Assembly: GCF_905196875.1 (NCBI RefSeq)
Contig: NZ_CAJJWO010000127.1
Span: forward strand, 1-6,009
Direction of reading: 5' to 3'
Length of the DNA stretch: 6,009 bases
From: an uncultured Parabacteroides sp.
Lineage (GTDB): Bacteria > Bacteroidota > Bacteroidia > Bacteroidales > Tannerellaceae
A model generated the notes under the pieces. It did no database searches, was not told where the DNA came from, and saw only the letters and a list, made by a program, of their open reading frames with translations. A program made the translations under genes and the position numbers. Below, in pieces: positions 1 through 4,746 of the stretch (positions are counted from its first letter, which is position 1; each line of letters begins with the position of its first letter).

Positions 1-55
1 CCGGGATGGTTTGATTAATTATTAATTCGTCCCGATTTTAACGGGACACTAATGA
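1..55. other. Stop-rich edge sequence with alternative short hairpins
   Basis: No coding frame crosses this stretch: the three forward frames are interrupted by stops at 23-25 and 50-55, 16-18, and 12-14 and 39-41. A 6-bp perfect inverted repeat, GTCCCG at 29-34 and CGGGAC at 42-47, has a 7-base loop. CGGGAT at 2-7 can pair with the same 29-34 arm (one G-U pair), so the two hairpins exclude each other. Neither is followed by a clear T-run on either strand, so I do not call a terminator. It may be the end of an upstream unit or the edge of a rearrangement that removed the 5' part of the next gene; the window begins too close to tell. Confidence 0.3.
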
Positions 56-133
56 TACTGGAACAAATATGAACAATTAAGAGATTCTATTGAGAACGAT
101 TCGCATTTTGAAAATATTAGGATAGCTCAAAGC
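56..133 (+). pseudogene. Remnant juxtamembrane coding sequence upstream of the TPR-HTH regulator start
   Basis: These 26 codons are open and in frame with the ATG at 134. They encode a charged stretch containing LRDSIE that reads directly into FNYQR. From family memory, Bacteroidales TPR-transmembrane-HTH regulators have such a segment between the last TPR and the membrane helix, usually with a xxDSIxxxxxxxxIxxxQxxYNYQR pattern. The open frame is blocked by adjacent TAA and TGA codons at 50-55 and contains no ATG, so it looks like residual coding sequence of a longer gene. This supports a 5' truncation rather than a naturally short gene; it is inference, because the upstream DNA is not in the window. 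Confidence 0.5.
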
Positions 134-829
134 ATGTTTAATTATCAGCGCATAGCCGATGAAAAAAACAAATACGAACAAGAAGCAACAAAAAGGATGA
201 TTATAATCTACCAGATATTAATTATCATCACAGCTCTATTAATTACCTTTTTCTTCTTCTTTAAAAGAGAACAACAGAAAAAGAAAAGATTAATAGATTT
301 AAAGGAGAAGTTGTATAAACAAAGTCTACAATACATAGAGGATAACAAAAAGAAAATATCTTTGTTAGAACAAGAGCTTACATCCGGTCAAGAAACAATC
401 GGCGAAGTAAAAAGACAATTATTTGAAACCAGGAAATTAATGCTTGAAATGGAAAACAGACAAATTTCATTAAAGCACGATACGATGCAACTACTGGAAC
501 AAGATCTGAAAAGATCGACCTTATATACAAAAATCCATCAAACCGAGGAGAAACTGAGCGAGAGTGAGTGGTCTGAACTTTTTATGTTGATCGATGCTAC
601 TTATCCCAATTTCAACAGTCGCCTCTTGGAACTTTGCTCACGAATATCCCAGGAAGAATTGCGTATCTGTTATCTCGTTAAAGTCAATATTCCTGTAAAA
701 AAGATAGCCATACTTATGAACATTACAAGCTCCGGAGTGTCCCAATGCCGTAGAAGATTATACAAAAAGTTAACTCAAGAAGCCGAAAACGCAGAGAAGT
801 TCGACTCACTTATTTCTGATTTACAATAA
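134..829 (+). CDS. Membrane-anchored coiled-coil HTH regulator, TPR domain missing (5'-truncated)
   Basis: The 231-residue product has a short polar N-terminus, one strong membrane helix at about residues 22-43 (rich in I, L and F, followed by KREQQKKKR, so the C-terminal side is probably cytoplasmic), and a Lys/Glu-rich coiled coil at about 45-130. A LuxR/sigma-like helix-turn-helix lies at about 170-214 (ISQEELRICYL, then KKIAILMNITSSGVSQCRRRL). This is the C-terminal half of the Bacteroidales TPR-TM-HTH regulators, normally about 500-600 residues with periplasmic TPRs. Here no TPR is encoded; stops at 50-55 lie upstream of 26 further in-frame codons. The ATG at 134 is the only early ATG, and I see no convincing ribosome binding site. 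Translation from it would give a tethered DNA-binding protein without its sensor; otherwise the locus is a pseudogene. The DUF3244 gene downstream is a frequent neighbour of this regulator type (from memory) and a plausible target. Confidence 0.7.
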   Translation: MFNYQRIADEKNKYEQEATKRMIIIYQILIIITALLITFFFFFKREQQKKKRLIDLKEKLYKQSLQYIEDNKKKISLLEQELTSGQETIGEVKRQLFETRKLMLEMENRQISLKHDTMQLLEQDLKRSTLYTKIHQTEEKLSESEWSELFMLIDATYPNFNSRLLELCSRISQEELRICYLVKVNIPVKKIAILMNITSSGVSQCRRRLYKKLTQEAENAEKFDSLISDLQ

Positions 830-837
830 GTTAAACA

Positions 838-873
838 TTGTCACAATTTTGTCAACAAAAATATAGTTGTGAT
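838..873 (+). promoter_or_regulatory. Possible operator: TTGTCA direct repeats and nested inverted repeats
   Basis: TTGTCA occurs at 838-843 and 849-854, 11 bases apart, about one helical turn. The same stretch contains TTTTGT/ACAAAA (847-852 and 855-860, loop CA) and an outer pair TCACAA (841-846) and TTGTGA (867-872). The outer right arm overlaps the proposed -33 box of the DUF3244 promoter. Such spacing suits binding of a dimeric regulator, possibly the HTH protein encoded just upstream. Short A+T-rich repeats also arise by chance, and the hairpin could instead help end the upstream transcript. Confidence 0.25.
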
Positions 874-895
874 TTAAAGAGGAATTATAATTTTG
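867..895 (+). promoter_or_regulatory. Predicted Bacteroidales-type promoter for the DUF3244 gene
   Basis: TAATTTTG at 888-895 is an exact match to the Bacteroides -7 consensus TAnnTTTG. TTG at 867-869 lies 18 bases upstream, near the expected position of the -33 element. Transcription would start at about 900-905 and leave a leader of roughly 40 bases before the ATG at 943. The match is by eye; A+T-rich intergenic DNA gives such matches fairly often. Confidence 0.45.
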
Positions 896-942
896 CCAGA
901 GCAATTTCAATTTTATCAACTGGTAATTAAATTTATAAAATT

Positions 943-1302
943 ATGAAACGGTTAATCGCAGCTTTATTTTTAGTTATTTGTGGAATGTTCTGTGCTCAGT
1001 CTATATATGCAGACAGAATTCCGACTAAAGGGAAATGGGGACAAACAGATGTTCGCTCTATTATTCCTGCACCTCCAACGGCATCCATTGAAGGAACAGA
1101 TTTGACAATCGAATTCATTCACCCCTTGAGCAATCTAACCGTTAAAGTAACAGACAATACAGGCGCGGTAGTCTATGAAGAAAATATAACTGTATCGACC
1201 CCGCAAAGTTATACAATACCATTGAGCGTTCAGAGTGGAGAATATACATTGAGTTTAATCCATAACTATGGAACCTTAACAGGCTCATTTGTTATCGAAT
1301 AA
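943..1302 (+). CDS. DUF3244 family small exported protein
   Basis: The 119-residue protein starts with a signal peptide (MKR, then a hydrophobic stretch at about 4-19), with likely signal peptidase I cleavage after SIYA at residue 23. Cys residues at 13 and 17 lack a proper lipobox, so it is probably not a lipoprotein. The mature part is a single small beta-sandwich-like domain with the DUF3244 hallmarks LTIEF, PLSNLTVKVTD, GAVVYEE, PQSYTIPL and GEYTLSL ending in GSFVIE. The fold resembles the C-terminal beta domains seen in secreted Bacteroidetes proteins. Its function is unknown. It follows the HTH regulator remnant by 113 bp and has its own putative promoter, so it may be regulated by, rather than co-transcribed with, that gene. 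The length is normal for the family. Confidence 0.85.
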   Translation: MKRLIAALFLVICGMFCAQSIYADRIPTKGKWGQTDVRSIIPAPPTASIEGTDLTIEFIHPLSNLTVKVTDNTGAVVYEENITVSTPQSYTIPLSVQSGEYTLSLIHNYGTLTGSFVIE

Positions 1303-1329
1303 CTTTGCATCGTACTGAAATTTATGTTT

Positions 1330-1403
1330 TTAGAGCAATTTGTGAGGATTATTTAACCAACCTTCATATCTCGATCTCCTTTTCCTTTCACAAGTTGCTC
1401 TGG
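1330..1403 (+). repeat. Long imperfect inverted repeat (RNA hairpin) after the DUF3244 gene
   Basis: The arms at 1332-1345 and 1388-1401 are complementary over 14 positions, with one T-G (wobble in RNA) pair and 42 bases between them. G-U pairs could extend the stem at both ends (1330-1331 with 1402-1403; 1346-1347 with 1386-1387). It lies 27 bases after the DUF3244 stop. There is no T-run after the right arm, so it is not a classical terminator; it could be a 3'-end stabiliser or processing hairpin. The rest of 1303-1511 shows nothing gene-like: the only forward open stretch (1305-1496) has a composition unlike a protein. Confidence 0.5.
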
Positions 1404-1511
1404 TTAATCAAAACTTTAACTATGCTTTATATAAACCTCTCTTACTTGACCAAGATACTACAAATCAAACGTATCATCTGCATTACAAAAGACTAAAAGA
1501 ACGCTTTACGG

Positions 1512-1542
1512 TTGGTTTCTAACAAAATATTTCCTAGTTTTG
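1512..1542 (+). promoter_or_regulatory. Predicted Bacteroidales-type promoter for the DUF4831-POT operon
   Basis: TAGTTTTG at 1535-1542 matches the -7 consensus TAnnTTTG exactly. TTG at 1512-1514 sits 20 bases upstream as the -33 element. The predicted start at about 1547-1551 gives a leader of roughly 30 bases to the ATG at 1579. Both boxes and their spacing agree with the Bacteroides consensus, making this the best promoter in the window. Confidence 0.6.
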
Positions 1543-1578
1543 TACAATCATAATTGAGATAAAATAATTTGTTTGGAT

Positions 1579-2646
1579 ATGAAAAATCTGATCACAATAG
1601 CATGTCTTTTGTTTAGCTTGCCACTTATGGCTCAAACCAAAGTGGTAAAGAAAAATGCTGTCAAAGCTAATAATTTCGGTATAACCTATTCATTACCGAA
1701 AACACAACTAATCGTAGATTCTGAAGTAACAAAGGTTACCTGCAAAGCCGGGCCTTATTACAAATATGCAGAAAAATACCTCGGAGTAAAAGATGCAATA
1801 ACAGAAGATAAAGTATTTTATGAGTTAGGAAAAGTATCACTTGTCAACAAGGGAATACCTGATCCTGACAATACTTATATCGTTGAATTTAAAAGCGGGA
1901 CAGTAGCTCCGTACGCTTATCTGACAGAAGAAGGATTATTATGTTCCATCAATGCCGAATACACTCCTGAAGAGTCAGAACTCGAAACGATCAAGAAAAG
2001 TGGACAAGCACCGGTTAAAGTGACCGACGCATCCGTATTCTCAGAAGAATTACTTATGGCCGGATCGACTGCCAGACAAGCAGAAGTTGCAGCCAAACAG
2101 ATCTATCGTATCCGGGAAAGCCGTTTGAATATATTAACCGGAGATGCGGATAATCTGCCTCCCGACGGTGAAGCTATGAAGCTGGTTATCCAGCAGTTGG
2201 AAGAACAGGAAAAAGCATTGACCAATCTGTTCACCGGTATTGTAACCAAAGAAACTACCCACTATGAGGTAAACATTACCCCTTATGATAATCTGGATAA
2301 AGAAGTTCTATTCCGTTTCTCCAACCTGATGGGGATTGTCGATGCTGACGATTTAGGCGGAGTTCCTGTATATATGAACCTGAAAGCAACCGAACGAGCT
2401 CCGATACTAGATCCCAAAGAAGCGGAAAAGAAAGAAAAATCTATGAAAGGTATTATTTATAACGTACCGGGAAAAGCTAGTATCGAGATCAGCATGAACA
2501 AGAAAACATTATATAAAGGAGAAGCCCAAATCACTCAGTTCGGTTCACGCGAAGGCCTTGCTCCTGTTATGTTCGAAGACAAAAAAGCTCCGGTAAAAGT
2601 CTATTTCTATCCGGAGACCGGCGCCATAAAACAAATAATTCAATAA
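1579..2646 (+). CDS. DUF4831 family exported protein
   Basis: I take the ATG at 1579 (355 residues) over the in-frame TTG at 1573, because it begins the signal peptide cleanly: MKN, a hydrophobic core to about residue 16, and cleavage near LMAQ at residue 19. The mature protein matches the Bacteroidetes DUF4831 family as I remember it: GITYSLPKTQLIVD near the start, then GPYYKYAEKYLG, a middle section with RQAEVAAKQIYRIRESRLN and TGDADNLPPDGEAMK, and a C-terminal part ending in VKVYFYPETGAIKQI. There is no lipobox, so it is probably periplasmic or loosely outer-membrane associated. Function is unknown; I see no catalytic motif. The stop is 19 bp before the peptide transporter gene, suggesting co-transcription and perhaps a shared envelope or nutrient role, but that link is only positional. 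Confidence 0.85.
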   Translation: MKNLITIACLLFSLPLMAQTKVVKKNAVKANNFGITYSLPKTQLIVDSEVTKVTCKAGPYYKYAEKYLGVKDAITEDKVFYELGKVSLVNKGIPDPDNTYIVEFKSGTVAPYAYLTEEGLLCSINAEYTPEESELETIKKSGQAPVKVTDASVFSEELLMAGSTARQAEVAAKQIYRIRESRLNILTGDADNLPPDGEAMKLVIQQLEEQEKALTNLFTGIVTKETTHYEVNITPYDNLDKEVLFRFSNLMGIVDADDLGGVPVYMNLKATERAPILDPKEAEKKEKSMKGIIYNVPGKASIEISMNKKTLYKGEAQITQFGSREGLAPVMFEDKKAPVKVYFYPETGAIKQIIQ

Positions 2647-2665
2647 TAATCTAATTTAAATTTCT

Positions 2666-4327
2666 ATGTTTGAAGGACAACCTAAAGGTTTATACGCGTT
2701 AGCCTTAGCGAATACCGGCGAGCGTTTCGGGTATTACACGATGCTCGCGATTTTTACTTTATTCTTACAAGCTAAGTTCGGCTTTACGGCCGCCGAGACA
2801 TCAACCATCTTCGGTTCTTTCTTAGCAGCAGTGTATTTCATGCCGCTTATCGGAGGTATCCTCGCCGATAAATTCGGATATGGAAAAATGGTAACAACAG
2901 GTATCATTGTGATGTTTATCGGATATGTATTGTTATCTATTCCTACACCCTCTTCTACCGGAAAAGTACTGATGTTCGGAGCTTTAGCCCTGATAGCCTG
3001 TGGTACAGGTCTTTTCAAGGGGAACTTGCAGGTAATGGTAGGTAACCTATACGATGCTCCCGAATACAGAGCAAAACGTGATACTGCATTCAGTATATTC
3101 TATATGGCGATCAACATCGGTGCGATGTATGCTCCGACAGCTGCTACTATGATTACTAACAAGATGTTGGGAAAAGCCGGATTCACTTATGTGCCGCAGA
3201 TCCCTTCACTCGCCCATCAATTTCTGAACGGAACGATTACAGAAGAAGGAGCTACAACGTTAAGCGGCTTACAGGCTGCCCAGAATTTCGTTGGCGACAC
3301 AGCTACTTTCTGTACGACTTATATCGACAAATTATCCGAGGCTTACAACTACGGCTTCGCTATTGCTTGTATCTCCCTGATCGTATCCATGTTGATCTAC
3401 GTTGTGTTCCGCCCCACATTCAAACATGCCGATTACAACTCAAAACAGGCTAAACCTGCCAACGTACAGGAAGAAGAACTGACACCGGAACAGACAAAAG
3501 CACGTATCCAGGCTCTATTACTGGTATTTGCCGTTGTTATTTTCTTCTGGATGGCATTCCACCAGAACGGTTTAACACTGACATTCTTTGCACGTGACTA
3601 TACCGCACAGGCTGTAACAGGTCTGGATCGTTTAGGATTCAATATCGTAAACCTCACCTTCTTGCTGGTTGTTGTTTATTCAGCATTCTCCTTGTTCCAG
3701 TCAAAGACAGGTAAGGCTAAAGGTATCTCAGCCGGTGTGTTGATAATCATGCTGGGGTTATTGGGATGGAGTTACAGTTCCATGGATTCGACAGTGACTA
3801 TCCTGCCGCAGATCTTCCAACAGTTCAACCCGTTCTTCGTGATCGTGCTGACTCCTGTATCGCTGGCAGTATTCGGTTACCTGGCAAAGAAAAAGAAAGA
3901 ACCTTCTGCTCCCCGTAAGATTGGCATCGGTATGGTTATCGCTGCTTGCGGTTTCCTTATCATGGCATTAGGATCTTTAGGATTACCTACACCGGCTGCT
4001 GTTGAAGCGAATGGTATTTCTGCTGATGTATTGGTTTCTCCTAACTGGTTGATCTCTACTTATCTGGTATTGACCTTCGCCGAGTTATTATTATCGCCGA
4101 TGGGTATTTCATTCGTGTCCAAGGTTGCACCTCCTAAATATAAAGGTATGATGATGGGAGGATGGTTCGTAGCTACGGCTATCGGTAACTATCTGGTGGC
4201 TATCATCGGTTACTTGTGGGGAGGAATGCAGTTGTGGATGGTATGGAGCGTACTGATCGTGTGCTGTCTGTTATCGGCACTGTTCATATTCTCTATCATG
4301 AAACGATTGGAAAAAGTAGCCAAATAA
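2666..4327 (+). CDS. POT/PTR2 family proton-coupled oligopeptide transporter (peptide MFS transporter)
   Basis: The 553-residue inner-membrane protein has about 14 hydrophobic segments, fitting the bacterial POT layout of 12 MFS helices plus two extra. Family motifs seen: GERFGYY in helix 1 (residues 18-24), MFS motif A-like GGILADKFG (63-71), GTGLFKGN (113-120), the PTR2 signature FYMAINIG (145-152), FWMAFHQNGLTLTFFA (294-309), and AELLLSPMGISFVSK (472-486) followed by GMMMGGWF. Likely conserved functional residues are E19, R20, K118 and E473. The first Glu of the usual ExxER is replaced by N16. A hydrophilic loop of about 60 residues at roughly 165-225 and a charged segment around 250-280 interrupt the helices. 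The likely role is import of di- and tripeptides with protons; exact substrates cannot be read. It is probably in one operon with the DUF4831 gene 19 bp upstream. The leader is A+T-rich with no Shine-Dalgarno, as is usual in Bacteroidetes. Confidence 0.9.
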   Translation: MFEGQPKGLYALALANTGERFGYYTMLAIFTLFLQAKFGFTAAETSTIFGSFLAAVYFMPLIGGILADKFGYGKMVTTGIIVMFIGYVLLSIPTPSSTGKVLMFGALALIACGTGLFKGNLQVMVGNLYDAPEYRAKRDTAFSIFYMAINIGAMYAPTAATMITNKMLGKAGFTYVPQIPSLAHQFLNGTITEEGATTLSGLQAAQNFVGDTATFCTTYIDKLSEAYNYGFAIACISLIVSMLIYVVFRPTFKHADYNSKQAKPANVQEEELTPEQTKARIQALLLVFAVVIFFWMAFHQNGLTLTFFARDYTAQAVTGLDRLGFNIVNLTFLLVVVYSAFSLFQSKTGKAKGISAGVLIIMLGLLGWSYSSMDSTVTILPQIFQQFNPFFVIVLTPVSLAVFGYLAKKKKEPSAPRKIGIGMVIAACGFLIMALGSLGLPTPAAVEANGISADVLVSPNWLISTYLVLTFAELLLSPMGISFVSKVAPPKYKGMMMGGWFVATAIGNYLVAIIGYLWGGMQLWMVWSVLIVCCLLSALFIFSIMKRLEKVAK

Positions 4328-4340
4328 TAAGAACGAATGA

Positions 4341-4411
4341 AAAAGCAGCAGACATTCCATTCAACTGCACTCCGTTTTAGAAGATGGAGCAGGAAGAAGT
4401 ATGCTGCTTTT
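4341..4411 (+). repeat. Long bulged hairpin just after the transporter stop codon
   Basis: AAAAGCAGCA at 4341-4350 is perfectly complementary to TGCTGCTTTT at 4402-4411. Inside it, CTCC (4370-4373) pairs with GGAG (4386-4389), CTG (4365-4367) with CAG (4390-4392), TTC (4360-4362) with GAA (4393-4395) and TTC (4355-4357) with GAA (4396-4398). These short stems are separated on the left arm by 2-base bulges. The hairpin begins 14 bases after the transporter stop, and its 3' arm ends in TTTT. It may act as a weak terminator or 3'-end structure for the DUF4831-transporter mRNA. Confidence 0.4.
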
Positions 4412-4673
4412 ATAAGTATTCAACGAGCTGTTACGATCGGTCAGCTATCTTCGAATGTATCGGAGAGATTCCAGACAAAGAACGGCTCGATACACTCATC
4501 TGTCCTGTTTGCGGACCAGACAGTAAAAGAAGAAAAAGAAGACGCGAGCGAACTCTTCCCGGAGCGAACGTTTGCCGTTTTGCCTTGGCTTAGTCAGGTC
4601 TTATTTCTCTTATTTTCTGTACAGACGGTAAAACAGACATCGTCAGCGGATTCGTCTGCTTACATCAATAATT

Positions 4674-4681
4674 TATATTTC
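4674..4681 (+). promoter_or_regulatory. Weak candidate -7 element before bioB
   Basis: TATATTTC differs from TAnnTTTG at the last base. TTCG at 4651-4654, 19 bases upstream, is a poor -33 box. If it is used, transcription would begin at about 4686-4688, inside the left arm of the terminator hairpin. No better promoter is visible close to bioB, and I found no BirA-type palindrome (TTGTAAAC...GTTTACAA) there. Confidence 0.15.
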
Positions 4682-4683
4682 CT

Positions 4684-4727
4684 AAAGCGGAAAGTTTCAG
4701 TATAGGCTGAAGCTTTCCGCTTTTTTA
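4684..4727 (+). terminator. Strong intrinsic terminator 19 bases before bioB
   Basis: The arms 4686-4700 and 4707-4721 are complementary over 15 positions with a single T-G wobble, and A-T pairs at 4684-4685/4722-4723 extend the stem to 17. The loop is TATAGG. A run of T follows (4721-4726), then ATTT. It reads on the + strand only; the opposite side has no T-run. It ends transcripts coming from the transporter side or from the structured leader. Because bioB begins at 4747, with no obvious promoter between, the hairpin may instead be a transcription-attenuation switch for the biotin operon. Confidence 0.88.
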
Positions 4728-4746
4728 TTTCTTAAAGATAAAGTAT

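Larger units (their letters stand above)
4328..4746 (+). other. 419-bp leader before bioB: no convincing gene, several hairpins, possible structured RNA
   Basis: Two overlapping forward frames are open (4337-4705 and 4384-4593) but neither product is recognisable, and the longer one stops inside the loop of the bioB-proximal terminator. Potential RNA stems run through the region. A long bulged hairpin lies at 4341-4411; a 5-bp stem at 4426-4430/4442-4446; a 9-bp stem with one bulge at 4456-4465/4486-4494; a 7-bp stem with one bulge at 4499-4505/4513-4520; and CAGACG/CGTCTG at 4622-4627/4653-4658. It ends at the strong terminator 4684-4727. GAGCGAAC is directly repeated at 4546-4553 and 4562-4569. 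Options are a structured regulatory leader of bioB, a small RNA derived from the transporter 3' end, or a decayed small gene. I found no RNase P, tmRNA or SRP landmarks. Short stems are common by chance, so the RNA reading is only moderately supported. Confidence 0.4.

Noticed and set aside
1..55. Insertion sequence end at the left edge
   Set aside because: Short inverted repeats are present, but no transposase fragment or target duplication can be seen within the window.
898..1341. AGAGCAATTT at 898-907 and 1332-1341 as flanking repeats of a mobile cassette around DUF3244
   Set aside because: Ten A+T-rich bases are too short to support this, and nothing else marks a cassette boundary.
1305..1496. 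63-codon open frame after the DUF3244 gene
   Set aside because: It overlaps the long hairpin, has no ribosome binding site, and its product has a composition (I, L, Y, K and T-rich, no domain) typical of chance frames in A+T-rich DNA.
1573..1578. TTG at 1573 as start of the DUF4831 protein
   Set aside because: It would add only two residues before the MKN signal-peptide start; the ATG at 1579 is the more natural start.
2734..3018. Minus-strand open frame inside the transporter gene
   Set aside because: It lies wholly inside strongly supported coding sequence on the other strand and its product resembles no family; it is a codon-usage shadow.
4337..4705. 122-codon open frame called as a gene
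   Set aside because: It starts 9 bases after the transporter stop, but the product is unrecognisable and its last codons lie in the left arm and loop of the bioB-proximal terminator. A coding reading is less likely than a non-coding leader, though not excluded.
4328..4727. Known ncRNA (RNase P RNA, tmRNA, SRP RNA) in the bioB leader
   Set aside because: The expected conserved stretches, such as the GAGGAAAGTCC core of RNase P RNA or the tRNA-like ends of tmRNA, are not visible. 6S RNA cannot be judged by eye because its sequence is poorly conserved.
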